Source: an uncultured Marinobacter sp. | GTDB taxonomy: Bacteria > Pseudomonadota > Gammaproteobacteria > Pseudomonadales > Oleiphilaceae | Length of the DNA: 64,000 bases | Assembly: GCF_913055835.1 (NCBI RefSeq) | Contig: NZ_CAJXKQ010000005.1 | Span: forward strand, 1-64,000 | Direction of reading: 5' to 3' | Part shown: positions 24,348-33,276 of the stretch, piece after piece | Layout of the letters: each line of letters starts with the position of its first letter | Position numbering within the stretch: position 1 is the stretch's first letter | Program-made: the position numbers and the translations under genes | The notes under the pieces: model-generated | Databases searched by the model: none | Told to the model about the DNA's origin: nothing | What the model saw: only the letters and a program-made list of their open reading frames with translations

Positions 24348-24674
24348 ATGAAAACTCTCGCAGGCCTGACCCTGATCCTGGCCACATTCAGCACCGGCAG
24401 TTGGGCTGAGACGGTCGACTTCAATAAGCGCAACGCCCACATTTTCTGCTCTTCCCACCTGGCCGTTGTCAGCGAGTCTGTGGACAAAGACTCTGAGGAA
24501 TACCAGGCATTGCGTTATCTCTCCGGCATGCACCGCAAAGAAGCTCAGGCCATGGGAGCGACCCGGAAGCATTTCCTGGATGTTATTCGTTACCTGGAGC
24601 AGGTACGCGACAGCGACAAAGAGAAATGGCAGAGCCTGTCTGCACGGAGCCAGGAAGTCTGCATACAAGATTGA
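24348..24674 (+). CDS. Small secreted hypothetical protein
   Basis: A 108-residue product with signal peptide MKTLAGLTLILATFSTGSWA. The mature part is helical and charged (YQALRYLSGMHRKEAQAMGATRKHFLDVIRYLEQV) with two cysteines (FCSSH and VCIQD) that could bridge. ATG 24348 follows AAGGGAG (24332-24338). It sits between puuA and the pot operon and may be a periplasmic accessory. No family recognised. Confidence 0.75.
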   Translation: MKTLAGLTLILATFSTGSWAETVDFNKRNAHIFCSSHLAVVSESVDKDSEEYQALRYLSGMHRKEAQAMGATRKHFLDVIRYLEQVRDSDKEKWQSLSARSQEVCIQD

Positions 24675-24960
24675 TTTGAAAAGAAATATCCGGAAAGCGC
24701 CGTTTTTCTACAGCAAAGCGCGCACCGCATACGCATAACTCCGAATCGGTCAGCGAAAATTTCCGTAGCGCATTCCGCGATCTCGTGATACATATCGCGA
24801 GAATTCGGCCGGTTCCCCACCGCCGTTTCCAGGACAAGCCTTAAAGGAGTCAAAAGGCGGCATCCCCTGCCACCTGCGGCCACCCTCAGCAGACCTGCAC
24901 AACACTGCGTGCGTCCTGCACGTTTTGTATTAATCCCTTTTGAGTGAGGGACATCATCCA

Positions 24961-26067
24961 ATGTTGAAGTTGTGTAAGCCACAGGCGCTGGCCGCCTCTG
25001 TTGCGTTGTCTCTGTGTGCCTCCTCCGCGTTTGCCGCCGAGGAAGTGCGTGTCTACAACTGGTCCGATTACATCGCCGAGGACACCCTGGCGAAGTTCAC
25101 GGAAGAAACCGGCATCAAGGTGATCTACGACGTCTACGACAGTAACGAGATCCTCGAGGCAGCCCTGCTTTCCGGTCGTTCCGGCTACGATCTTGTTGTG
25201 CCTTCCAACCACTACGTGGCCAAACAGATTTCTGCCAACGCCTTCGTAGCGCTTGACCACAGTAAGCTGCCGAACATGAGCAACCTGAACCCGGATTTGA
25301 TGGATGATCTGGAAAAGGTAGACCCGGGTAGCCAGTTTGCTCTGCCTTATCTCTGGGGCACCAACGGCTATGGCTACAATGAAGGCCGCATTCAGGAAAT
25401 TCTGGGCGACAACGCCCCCACCGATTCCTGGGCGCTGGTATTCGATCCGGAAGTCACCGGCAAGCTCGCCGCCGGCGGCTGCGGTATTGCCATGCTGGAT
25501 TCCGGCGAAGAAATGGTGCGTGCCGCTATGGCCTACATTGGCCTGGACCCGAACAGCAACAACGCCGACGACATCAAGAAAGGCGGTGAGGTGATCAAGG
25601 CCATTCGCCCGAACATCACTTACTTCCATTCGTCCCGTTACATTGGCGACCTGGCCAACGGTGACCTGTGTGTGGCTGCCGGTTACTCCGGCGACATCCT
25701 GCAGGCCGCCGCCCGTGCCGAGGAAGCCGAGAACGGCAACGTGATCCGCTACACCATTCCCAAAGAGGGTGCGGTGCTGTGGTTCGACATGATGACCATC
25801 CCGGCCGGCGCGCCGAATGTAGAGAATGCCCACAAGTTGATGAACTTCCTGATGCGTCCGGAGATCATCGCGGACGTGACCAACTATGTGTGGTACGCCA
25901 ACCCGAACAAGCCGGCCAACGAGTTTGTTGATCCGGAGATTCTGAGTGATACCAGCATCTACCCCACCGATGAGGTGATGAAAAAGCTGTACATCATGGA
26001 AGGCCGGCCTCAGGACGCCCAGCGTCTGATGACCCGTACCTGGACCAACGTGAAGTCTGGTCGCTGA
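24961..26067 (+). CDS. potF: Putrescine/spermidine ABC transporter substrate-binding protein
   Basis: A 368-residue periplasmic protein with signal peptide ending SSAFAAEE. The mature part begins VRVYNWSDYIAEDTLAKFTEETGIKVIYDVYDSNE, the PotD/PotF signature, and continues with YDLVVPSNHYVAKQI, LPYLWGTNGYGYNEG, and MMTIPAGAPNVENAHKLMNFLM. It binds polyamines and delivers them to the PotGHI complex. ATG 24961 is preferred over TTG 24940. GAGGG lies around 24945-24950. It is the first gene of a four-gene operon. Confidence 0.95.
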   Translation: MLKLCKPQALAASVALSLCASSAFAAEEVRVYNWSDYIAEDTLAKFTEETGIKVIYDVYDSNEILEAALLSGRSGYDLVVPSNHYVAKQISANAFVALDHSKLPNMSNLNPDLMDDLEKVDPGSQFALPYLWGTNGYGYNEGRIQEILGDNAPTDSWALVFDPEVTGKLAAGGCGIAMLDSGEEMVRAAMAYIGLDPNSNNADDIKKGGEVIKAIRPNITYFHSSRYIGDLANGDLCVAAGYSGDILQAAARAEEAENGNVIRYTIPKEGAVLWFDMMTIPAGAPNVENAHKLMNFLMRPEIIADVTNYVWYANPNKPANEFVDPEILSDTSIYPTDEVMKKLYIMEGRPQDAQRLMTRTWTNVKSGR

Positions 26068-26070
26068 GCG

Positions 26071-27189
26071 GTGGAAAACGGCAACAACACCTCCGCGCAA
26101 GCGGAGGTGTTACTCAGCATTCGGGGTATCTCCAAAAGCTTTGATGGCACGCTGGCCGTGGACAACGTCAACCTGGACATCCACAAGGGTGAGATCTTTG
26201 CCCTGCTGGGTGGCTCCGGTTCCGGCAAGTCCACCCTGCTGCGCATGCTCGCGGGTTTTGAAACGCCCAACGCCGGCACCATCATGCTCGACGGCCAGGA
26301 CGTTACGGCTCTGCCCCCGTTCCTGCGCCCGACCAACATGATGTTCCAGTCCTATGCCCTGTTCCCGCACATGACGGTGGAGCAGAACATTGCCATGGGT
26401 CTGAAGCAGGACAAGCTGCCCAAGAGCGAAATTCGCGATCGGGTGGCCGCCATGCTGAAGCTGGTCAAGATGGAACCCTATGCCCGGCGCAAACCCCAGC
26501 AGCTTTCCGGTGGTCAGCAACAACGGGTTGCCCTGGCCCGCTCACTGGCCAAACGTCCCAAACTGCTGTTGCTGGACGAACCCATGGGTGCCCTGGACAA
26601 AAAGCTGCGGACCGAAATGCAGCTGGAGCTGGTGGAAATTCTGGAAAACGTGGGCGCCACCTGCCTGATGGTGACCCACGACCAGGAAGAAGCCATGACC
26701 ATGGCCAGCCGTATTGCAATCATGGCACAGGGCCGGATTGCCCAGATCGGTTCGCCCATCGATATCTACGAGAGCCCGAACAGCCGCATGACCGCGGAAT
26801 TCATTGGCTCGGTGAACATTTTCGAGGCTTATATCCGGGAAGACGAAGCCGACAGCGTTACGTTGACCAGCGACCTGCTGGACGCGCCGGTATTTATTGA
26901 TCGCGGCGTGACCACCCCGGCGGAAAGCACCGCAACACTGGTGGCCCTGCGCCCGGAAAAAATTTACCTCACCGCGGACAAACCCGACGGCGACCACAAC
27001 TGGAGCTGCGGAACAGTAGACAACATCGCGTATCTGGGCGACATAACGTCCTACTACGTGAAACTGGCCAGCGGCAAACGGGTTCAGGCAACCATGGCGA
27101 ACGTGGAACGCCGTGGCGAGCGGCCAACGTGGGGCGACAGGGTATTCGTATCCTGGGAAGCCTCCAGCCCCATCCTGCTCTGGAACTGA
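26071..27189 (+). CDS. potG: Polyamine ABC transporter ATP-binding protein
   Basis: A 372-residue ATPase: Walker A GGSGSGKST, Q-loop MMFQSYALFPHMTVEQN, signature LSGGQQQRVALARSL, Walker B LLLLDEPMGALD, H-switch MVTHDQEEAMT, then a C-terminal TOBE domain (about residues 285-370). It powers import through PotH-PotI. The start is GTG 26071, three bases after the potF stop, with no strong ribosome-binding site. It is presumably translated by coupling. Confidence 0.95.
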   Translation: MENGNNTSAQAEVLLSIRGISKSFDGTLAVDNVNLDIHKGEIFALLGGSGSGKSTLLRMLAGFETPNAGTIMLDGQDVTALPPFLRPTNMMFQSYALFPHMTVEQNIAMGLKQDKLPKSEIRDRVAAMLKLVKMEPYARRKPQQLSGGQQQRVALARSLAKRPKLLLLDEPMGALDKKLRTEMQLELVEILENVGATCLMVTHDQEEAMTMASRIAIMAQGRIAQIGSPIDIYESPNSRMTAEFIGSVNIFEAYIREDEADSVTLTSDLLDAPVFIDRGVTTPAESTATLVALRPEKIYLTADKPDGDHNWSCGTVDNIAYLGDITSYYVKLASGKRVQATMANVERRGERPTWGDRVFVSWEASSPILLWN

Positions 27190-27193
27190 GCCG

Positions 27194-28123
27194 ATGAGAC
27201 GGAAACTTTTACCCACTCCTCTGACCGAGCGGGTGCGTGCAGTCCTGTTCAATCGCCGGGTCGTGTTCGGTATCCCGTTCCTGTGGCTGCTGTTGTTCTT
27301 CCTACTGCCCTTTGCGCTGGTGCTGAAGATCAGCCTGACCTCGGCGGTGATGGCCATTCCCCCTTACGAGCCCGTATTCCGGTGGCTGGACAACACCCTC
27401 TCGGTGGTGGTGAATATCGGTAATTATCTGTTCCTGCTGTCGGACAGTCTGTACTTCGCTGCCTATTGGGGGTCGGTGAAGACGGCATTCCTGGCAACGG
27501 TGGTGTGCCTGCTGATTGGCTACCCCATGGCCTACGCCATGGCGCGGGCCCCGAAGCACTGGCAACTGGTGTTGCTGCTTATGGTGATGCTGCCCTCCTG
27601 GACCTCGTTCCTGATCCGGGTTTATGCCTGGATGGGCATCCTCGGCAATCAGGGGCTTCTGAACAGTTTTCTGATGTGGCTGGGTTTGATCGATCAGCCG
27701 CTCAAGATGCTGAACACCAACTTCGCTGTGGTGCTGGGCATTGTCTACGCCTATCTGCCGTTCATGGTGCTGCCCATCTACACCAATCTGGTGAAACTGG
27801 ACGTGCGCCTGCTAGAGGCGGCATCAGACCTGGGTTGCCGCAGCCTGACCACCTTCTGGGCTATCACCCTGCCGCTCTCAAAGGCCGGCATCCTCGCCGG
27901 TTCCATGCTGGTGTTTATCCCCGCGGTGGGCGAGTTCGTGATTCCGGAGCTGCTGGGCGGGCCGGATACGCTGATGATCGGCAAGGTGTTGTGGGAGGAG
28001 TTCTTCAACAACCGCGACTGGCCGGTGGCGTCTGCCCTCGCGATCGTGATGCTGTTGTTACTGCTGGTGCCGATCGTGCTGTTCCATCGGTTCCAGGCCC
28101 GGGAGATGGAAAAGCATGGTTAA
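27194..28123 (+). CDS. potH: Polyamine ABC transporter permease
   Basis: A 309-residue inner-membrane permease with about six helices. The EAA loop is EAASDLGCRSLTTFWAITLPLSKAGI, and VPAVGEFVIPELLGGPDTLMIGKVLWEEFF-type residues near the C-terminus are typical of PotH. ATG 27194 is four bases after the potG stop; a longer frame to 27113 lies wholly inside potG. It overlaps potI by eight bases. Confidence 0.95.
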   Translation: MRRKLLPTPLTERVRAVLFNRRVVFGIPFLWLLLFFLLPFALVLKISLTSAVMAIPPYEPVFRWLDNTLSVVVNIGNYLFLLSDSLYFAAYWGSVKTAFLATVVCLLIGYPMAYAMARAPKHWQLVLLLMVMLPSWTSFLIRVYAWMGILGNQGLLNSFLMWLGLIDQPLKMLNTNFAVVLGIVYAYLPFMVLPIYTNLVKLDVRLLEAASDLGCRSLTTFWAITLPLSKAGILAGSMLVFIPAVGEFVIPELLGGPDTLMIGKVLWEEFFNNRDWPVASALAIVMLLLLLVPIVLFHRFQAREMEKHG

Positions 28124-28943
28124 GTCCCGTTCCTTCAGTTTCTCAAAAGTGATGCTGGTTCTCGGCCTGCTGTTCCTGTATCTGCCGATGTTTGTGCTGA
28201 TCGTGTATTCGTTCAATGCGTCCCGGCTGGTGTCGGTATGGGCCGGATTTTCCACCCAATGGTACGGCGAGTTGTTCCGGGATGAGCAGATCCTTTCTGC
28301 CGTGTGGATGAGTCTGCGGATTGCCTTCTACTCCGCCAGCATGGCGGTGTGCCTGGGCACGCTGTGTGCGTTCGTGATTACTCGCTTCAAGAAGATGCGC
28401 GGGCGCACACTGCTATCCAGCATGATTACCGCGCCGCTGGTTATGCCAGAGGTGATCACCGGTCTGTCACTGTTGCTGTTGTTCGTACAGATGGCCCAGA
28501 CCATTGGCTGGCCGGTGGATCGTGGCATGGCCACCATCTGGATCGCACACACCACCTTCTGCAGTGCCTATGTGGCGGTGGTGGTGTCAGCCCGTTTACA
28601 GGAGGTGGATCGCTCTATCGAGGAGGCGGCCATGGACCTGGGCTGCACGCCACTGAAGACCTTCTTCGTGATTACCCTGCCGGTGATTGCCCCGGCCCTG
28701 GTGTCCGGCTGGTTGCTGGCCTTCACCCTGTCGCTGGATGACCTGGTGATTGCCAGCTTCGTGTCCGGGCCGGGTGCGACAACACTGCCCATGGTGGTGT
28801 TCTCATCCGTGCGGATGGGCGTTTCGCCGAAGATCAACGCGCTGGCTACGCTCATCATTCTGGCGGTATCGCTGATTGCGTTTATTGCCTGGTTCCTGAT
28901 GCGCCGTGCGGAACGACGGCGACTGCAAACACCGGACGCCTAG
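28116..28943 (+). CDS. potI: Polyamine ABC transporter permease
   Basis: The 275-residue second permease has helices around residues 15-35, 65-90, 105-125, 135-155, 190-210 and 240-262. The EAA loop EEAAMDLGCTPLKTFFVITLPVIAPAL and FTLSLDDLVIASFVSGPGATTLPMVVFS identify PotI. It ends within the left arm of a perfect hairpin that probably terminates the operon. Confidence 0.95.
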   Translation: MVKSRSFSFSKVMLVLGLLFLYLPMFVLIVYSFNASRLVSVWAGFSTQWYGELFRDEQILSAVWMSLRIAFYSASMAVCLGTLCAFVITRFKKMRGRTLLSSMITAPLVMPEVITGLSLLLLFVQMAQTIGWPVDRGMATIWIAHTTFCSAYVAVVVSARLQEVDRSIEEAAMDLGCTPLKTFFVITLPVIAPALVSGWLLAFTLSLDDLVIASFVSGPGATTLPMVVFSSVRMGVSPKINALATLIILAVSLIAFIAWFLMRRAERRRLQTPDA

Positions 28944-28954
28944 CGTCCGGTGTT
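28928..28954 (+). terminator. Terminator-type hairpin ending the pot operon
   Basis: AACACCGGACGC (28928-28939) and GCGTCCGGTGTT (28943-28954) form a perfect 12-bp stem with a 3-nt loop. It includes the potI stop codon. The T-tract is short. Confidence 0.7.
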
Positions 28955-28967
28955 CCGTCCCTCGCCC

Positions 28968-29858
28968 TCACAGGGCATCGGGAAAGGCCGAAACCAGGTA
29001 ATCAACCAACGCTCGAACTTTGGGCGTGACGAACTTCCGGGTGGGATAGACGGCGTATACGCCCAGCTCGGTGGAACGGTACCCCGGCATCAGTTCCACC
29101 AGCCTGCCATCCTCCAGCTCTTTGTTTACCAAAAAGCCGGGCTGCAGTACCACGCCCTGTCCGGCCACGGCGGCGGCGCAGCAGGTTTCACCGTTGTTGG
29201 CGTACATCCATGGCCTTACCCGGATACTGGTCTTGCCGTCAGGGCCTTCAAAGGGCCAGTCGTTGCCCGTGGTGAAGTTGCTGTAGCCGATGATCCGGTG
29301 GCTGGCCAGATCTTCCGGTTTGGCTGGGGAGCCGTGAGCCGCGATGTAATCCGACGAGGCGCAGGCAATGAGCCGGGTAGAGGTGATCCGTCGGCTGACC
29401 AGCGTGGAGCTTTGCAGCGTGGCAATCCGGATGGCCAGATCAAAGCCTTCCTCGACGATGTCTACCAGCCGGTCCGAGAGGTCGATCGACAATTCCACAT
29501 CCGGATAGCGGGCGTGAAATTCTCCCCATAAAGGCGCCAGATGGCTTATTCCGAAGCTCACTGGCGCATTCACCCTCAACGTGCCCCGTGCGACATCATT
29601 ACGGGCGGTTATTTCTGCTTCGGCTTCCTCAACCCCGGCCAATAATTCCCGACACCGGACATAGAACACCTCGCCCTCCCCCGTGAGCGACAGGCGGCGG
29701 GTGGTCCGCTGCAGCAACCGAACCCCCAGACGACTTTCCAGTTCGCTGACATAGCGCGAGACAGCGGCCTTGGACATGCCAAGATTCTCTGACGCAGCAA
29801 CGAAGCTGCCGGCCTCAACCACGTTGCAGAACGTCTGCATCTCCAACAGTCGATCCAT
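28968..29858 (-). CDS. LysR-family transcriptional regulator
   Basis: A 296-residue regulator with N-terminal HTH (MQTFCNVVEAGSFVAASENLGMSKAAVSRYVSELESRLGVRLLQRTTRRLSLTGEG), followed by a LysR substrate-binding domain of the CrgA/YafC-like type (RGTLRVNAPVSFGISHLAPLWGEF). It is divergent from the doxX-dioxygenase genes and probably controls them through the dyad in the spacer. Confidence 0.94.
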   Translation of the reverse strand: MDRLLEMQTFCNVVEAGSFVAASENLGMSKAAVSRYVSELESRLGVRLLQRTTRRLSLTGEGEVFYVRCRELLAGVEEAEAEITARNDVARGTLRVNAPVSFGISHLAPLWGEFHARYPDVELSIDLSDRLVDIVEEGFDLAIRIATLQSSTLVSRRITSTRLIACASSDYIAAHGSPAKPEDLASHRIIGYSNFTTGNDWPFEGPDGKTSIRVRPWMYANNGETCCAAAVAGQGVVLQPGFLVNKELEDGRLVELMPGYRSTELGVYAVYPTRKFVTPKVRALVDYLVSAFPDAL

Positions 29859-29883
29859 TGTTTCTATTTCCGGAACAGTTAAT

Positions 29884-29914
29884 TCAATAAAGCCATGTTT
29901 ATCCCGTTTATTGA
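29884..29914. promoter_or_regulatory. Candidate LysR operator in divergent spacer
   Basis: TCAATAAA (29884-29891) and TTTATTGA (29907-29914) form a perfect 8-bp inverted repeat separated by 15 bp. The site lies between the LysR gene start and the doxX gene, the usual place for a LysR recognition site. Confidence 0.45.
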
Positions 29915-29962
29915 TATTTGTAAAGTTCTCCCACGGTCAAAACACACCCAAGGAGATTCATC

Positions 29963-30403
29963 ATGAACAACGCATTCCTGAACAAACTGATCAGCACTGA
30001 CGCAGGCTGGGGCGCATTGGCCCTCCGGATTCCCGTCGGTATCATTTTCGCCGCCCATGGCGCCCAGAAACTGTTTGGCTGGTTCGGAGGTTACGGCCTG
30101 GAAGGTACCGGCCAATGGATGGATTCCATCGGGCTAAGCCCCGGCTACCTGATGGCCCTGTTGGCCGGCGGTGCGGAATTCTTCGGCGGACTGGCACTGA
30201 TCATCGGCCTGCTGGTTCGCCCCGCCAGTGCGGTGCTGGCATTTGCCATGCTGGTCGCCATTTTCAGCGTTCATATCGGCAACGGCCTTTTCATGAGTAA
30301 CAATGGCTATGAGTTTGGCCTGGCCTTGCTGGCCGTGTCGGTATCCCTGGTATTCAGCGGCGCAGGCCGCGTGTCCATTGACCACGCGATTGCCGCCCGA
30401 TAA
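29963..30403 (+). CDS. DoxX-family membrane protein
   Basis: A 146-residue protein with four predicted membrane helices: GALALRIPVGIIFAAHGAQKLFGWFGG is the DoxX family signature, then MALLAGGAEFFGGLALIIGLLVRPASAVLAFAMLVAIFSVHI. DoxX proteins are linked to redox stress and quinone-related functions. AAGGAG precedes ATG 29963. It is followed after 24 bp by the dioxygenase gene, a common LysR-DoxX-dioxygenase grouping. Confidence 0.9.
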   Translation: MNNAFLNKLISTDAGWGALALRIPVGIIFAAHGAQKLFGWFGGYGLEGTGQWMDSIGLSPGYLMALLAGGAEFFGGLALIIGLLVRPASAVLAFAMLVAIFSVHIGNGLFMSNNGYEFGLALLAVSVSLVFSGAGRVSIDHAIAAR

Positions 30404-30427
30404 ACACCGCAACCCGGAGGAGCAATC

Positions 30428-31201
30428 ATGAGTCTGTTTGTTTCCCACGGCGCTCCCACCTTCGCACTGGAGCCGGGCCTGGCGGGCCCGGCCCTGACGG
30501 AGTTGGGCAAACGCCTGACAAGGCCCGAAGCTGTGCTGGTGGTTTCACCGCATTGGATGACGCCGGAAATCCGGGTGGGCCTCTCAGAAACACCCGAGAC
30601 CATTCACGATTTTCGTGGTTTTCCAGCTGAACTCTATGATCTTGAGTATCCTGCAGCCGGCCACCCCGAACTGGCGCGAACCGCCCTGGCGTTGCTGGAG
30701 GCAGGCGGCTGGAGCGCACGGGCTGACGACACCCGGGGCCTGGATCACGGGGCCTGGGTCCCGATGATGCACCTTTTTCCCGATCACTCGGTGCCGGTGT
30801 TCCAGGTTTCGATGCCAACGGATCTTGACCCTGAGTCAGCCTGGCAGCTGGGCCAGACCCTGCAGCCACTCGAGCATGAGGGTGTGCTTATTGTCGGGTC
30901 TGGGAGCCTTACCCATAACCTTTACGAGGTTCGCTGGGGGGACGAGAACGCCTCTGGCTATGCTCGGGAATTCACGGATTGGGTGCGAGCAAAGGTCACG
31001 GCAGGCGACCACCAACAATTGATTGCGACACTGGAGAAAGCGCCGCATGCACAACGTGCGCACCCCACCACAGAGCACTTCCTTCCTCTGTTGGTGGCGG
31101 CCGGTGCGGCCGGGGAACAGCAACCCGGCGTGCTGATTGATGGCGGAATCGAACACGGTGTTCTGGCCATGGATGCCTTTGTTTTCCGGCATCCGGCCTG
31201 A
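30428..31201 (+). CDS. LigB-family extradiol dioxygenase, DODA/YgiD type
   Basis: The 257-residue protein begins LFVSHGAPTFALEPG with the first metal-binding His. VVSPHWMTPEIRVGLSE, EYPAAGHPELA, GLDHGAWVPMMHLFPDHSVPVFQVSM and GSGSLTHNLYEV then match the DOPA 4,5-dioxygenase/YgiD family. It opens catechol-type rings using a non-haem iron or zinc centre. In proteobacteria the physiological substrate is often unknown. GGAGGAG precedes ATG 30428. Confidence 0.9.
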   Translation: MSLFVSHGAPTFALEPGLAGPALTELGKRLTRPEAVLVVSPHWMTPEIRVGLSETPETIHDFRGFPAELYDLEYPAAGHPELARTALALLEAGGWSARADDTRGLDHGAWVPMMHLFPDHSVPVFQVSMPTDLDPESAWQLGQTLQPLEHEGVLIVGSGSLTHNLYEVRWGDENASGYAREFTDWVRAKVTAGDHQQLIATLEKAPHAQRAHPTTEHFLPLLVAAGAAGEQQPGVLIDGGIEHGVLAMDAFVFRHPA

Positions 31202-31233
31202 AGCCGGAACAAGCATCCAACCCCCGGCAATGC

Positions 31234-31263
31234 AAAAGGGCCACCCCGAGAGGTGGCCCTTTT
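31234..31263. terminator. Bidirectional Rho-independent terminator
   Basis: AAAAGGGCCACC (31234-31245) pairs with GGTGGCCCTTTT (31252-31263) around a 6-nt loop, giving T-runs on both strands between convergent dioxygenase and livM genes. Confidence 0.9.
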
Positions 31264-31286
31264 GGTTTTCAGGTGGGAGGGCTGGT

Positions 31287-32282
31287 TCAGCCGAGATTCT
31301 TTTTCACGAACTTCTGGATCTCACCCACGATACCGCTTCGGAAAGCCAGAACCGTGATCACGAAGATACCGCCAAGAATCGGATCTACCCAATCCCGTAA
31401 GGGACCCTGGGAAAGGTTATACTCGATATTCACCACAAAGGTGGCACCCACCACCGGGCCAAGCAGGGTTCCCATACCACCGACCAGAGTCATCAGGATG
31501 ACTTCGCCCGACATATGCCAGTGCGCATCGTTCAGGGAGGCGAGCTGGAACACGACGGATTTCATGGAACCTGCAAGACCGGCCAGCGCTGCGGAAATCA
31601 CGAATGCCAGCACCTTGTAACGATCCACGTTATAGCCAAGAGATACAGCACGGGGCTCGTTCTGTTTGATGGCCTTCAATACCTGACCGTACGGACTACT
31701 GACAATGCGCTGTACCAGCAGATAGCAGGCGATAAACACTGCCAGCACGAAATAGTACATGTTCAGGTTATCTTCGAGATTGATGAATCCCAGCAGCTCA
31801 CCCCGGGGGATACCGTGCATACCATCTTCGCCACCCGTGAACTCGGACTGAACGAAGAAGAAGAAAACGAGCTGCGCCAGGGCCAGGGTGACCATGGCGA
31901 AATAGATGCCCTGCCGACGAATCGACAGCAAGGCGAAACCGGTTCCCAGAACCGTGGCCGCGAGGGTGCCCGCGATGATGCCCATTTCCGTGGTAAGTCC
32001 GGAGTAATTGCTCAGCAGGTAACCTGTTGTGTAGCCACCCGTGGCGAGGAAAGCCGCATGGCCGAATGACAGCAGGCCGGTGAATCCGAACAGAAGGTTG
32101 AACGCTACCGCAAAAAGCGCGAAGCAAAGGATCTTCATCAGGAAGACCGGATAGACCGCGAAGGGCGCGGCCAGCAACAGAAGCAGCAGGACGCCGTTGA
32201 GCATCATCTTCTTCCGGTCCTGGACTGCCTGCTGTTCAACGATGGCCTTATGAATGTCGGCAGAATTCGCTGGCTGGTTCAT
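31287..32282 (-). CDS. livM: Branched-chain-type ABC transporter permease
   Basis: A 331-residue permease of the HAAT family with about ten hydrophobic segments. It carries FGFTGLLSFGHAAFLATGGYTTGYLLS, RRQGIYFAMVTLALAQLVFFF and GGMGTLLGPVVGATFVV, all LivM markers. It is the last gene of the transporter operon. GGAGG precedes ATG 32282 inside the end of livH. Substrate could be branched-chain amino acids or a carboxylate, given the acyl-CoA synthetase upstream. Confidence 0.93.
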   Translation of the reverse strand: MNQPANSADIHKAIVEQQAVQDRKKMMLNGVLLLLLLAAPFAVYPVFLMKILCFALFAVAFNLLFGFTGLLSFGHAAFLATGGYTTGYLLSNYSGLTTEMGIIAGTLAATVLGTGFALLSIRRQGIYFAMVTLALAQLVFFFFVQSEFTGGEDGMHGIPRGELLGFINLEDNLNMYYFVLAVFIACYLLVQRIVSSPYGQVLKAIKQNEPRAVSLGYNVDRYKVLAFVISAALAGLAGSMKSVVFQLASLNDAHWHMSGEVILMTLVGGMGTLLGPVVGATFVVNIEYNLSQGPLRDWVDPILGGIFVITVLAFRSGIVGEIQKFVKKNLG

Positions 32283-32284
32283 GA

Positions 32285-33172
32285 TTATGCCTCCTTACCG
32301 AACAGGCCACTGGGCCGGAACATGAGCACCAGAACCATGACCAGGAAGACGACCGCCGAAGAGGCCGGTGGATAGAACGTTTTGGTCAGACCTTCAATAA
32401 CGCCCATGAGAATACCGGTGATAATTGCACCGCCAATGGAGCCCATACCACCGATAACAACAACGGCGAAAACCGTGATCAAGGTGGCCGATCCCATGAC
32501 CGGCGTTACCGAGTAGATTGGGGCCGCCAGGACACCGGCGAACGCGGCGAGCGCGACTCCAAAGCCATAAGTCAGGCTGATGAGCAGGGGCACATTGATG
32601 CCGAAGCCCTGCATCAGTTGGGAATCCTCTGTGCCTGCACGCAGATAGGCACCCAGCTTGGTTTTTTCGATCATGAACCAGGTTGCAAAGCAGACCAGCA
32701 AGGCCGCAACGATAACCCAGGCCCGGTAATACGGCATGAACATGAAGCCGAGATTCACGCCACCCTTGAACATGTCGGGCATCGTGTAGCGCAGGCCGGA
32801 AACACCAAACCAGTTAACCAGCACGCCGGTGATAATCAGCGCCACACCGAAAGTCAGGAGCAGGCTGTAAATATGATCCTGCCCCGCGATGCGGCGCAGC
32901 AGGAAATACTCGATAACAACGCCAAAGGCGCCAACCAGCAGCGGGGCCAGCAAGAGCGCAGCCCAGTAATTAACGCCCAGATAGTCAAACATCAGGACGG
33001 TGGTCATGGCGCCGAGCATGTACATGGCACCATGGGCAAAGTTGATGATCTTCAGCAGACCGAAGATGACCGCGAGCCCAAGGCTCAGAAGGGCGTAAAA
33101 GGCGCCATTGATGATTCCGATCAGGAGCTGGCCGGAGAGCACAGCTACAGGGACGCCGAAAATCATGGACAT
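32285..33172 (-). CDS. livH: Branched-chain-type ABC transporter permease
   Basis: A 295-residue permease: INGAFYALLSLGLAVIFGLLKIINFAHGAMYMLGA is the LivH signature, and GADGIVV-type absence with FAVVVIGGMGSIGGAIITGILMGVIEG closes the core. GGAG sits eight bases before ATG 33172. It forms the translocation heterodimer with the livM product. Confidence 0.93.
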   Translation of the reverse strand: MSMIFGVPVAVLSGQLLIGIINGAFYALLSLGLAVIFGLLKIINFAHGAMYMLGAMTTVLMFDYLGVNYWAALLLAPLLVGAFGVVIEYFLLRRIAGQDHIYSLLLTFGVALIITGVLVNWFGVSGLRYTMPDMFKGGVNLGFMFMPYYRAWVIVAALLVCFATWFMIEKTKLGAYLRAGTEDSQLMQGFGINVPLLISLTYGFGVALAAFAGVLAAPIYSVTPVMGSATLITVFAVVVIGGMGSIGGAIITGILMGVIEGLTKTFYPPASSAVVFLVMVLVLMFRPSGLFGKEA

Positions 33173-33234
33173 TGGGCTAACTCCAGAAGCAGCACAGGGG
33201 TTGGTTGTTGTTCTTACTCAAATCTCTGAGTTGC

Positions 33235-33266
33235 GGGCTCACCCTGCCCTGTTGCCGGGTGAGCCC
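33235..33266 (-). terminator. Stem-loop after binding-protein gene
   Basis: GGGCTCACCC (33235-33244) pairs with GGGTGAGCCC (33257-33266). Lying between the binding-protein gene and livH, it likely reduces read-through or stabilises the upstream mRNA, which would give more binding protein than permease. Confidence 0.65.
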
Positions 33267-33276
33267 TGTGCCGGTC

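Noticed and set aside
22911..24674. 587-codon open frame running antisense to puuA and into the 24348 gene
   Set aside because: Only its last part (from ATG 24348, with its own ribosome-binding site and signal peptide) is convincing.
28968..29531. Plus-strand frames opposite the LysR gene
   Set aside because: They are shadows; the minus frame carries a clear HTH and ligand domain.
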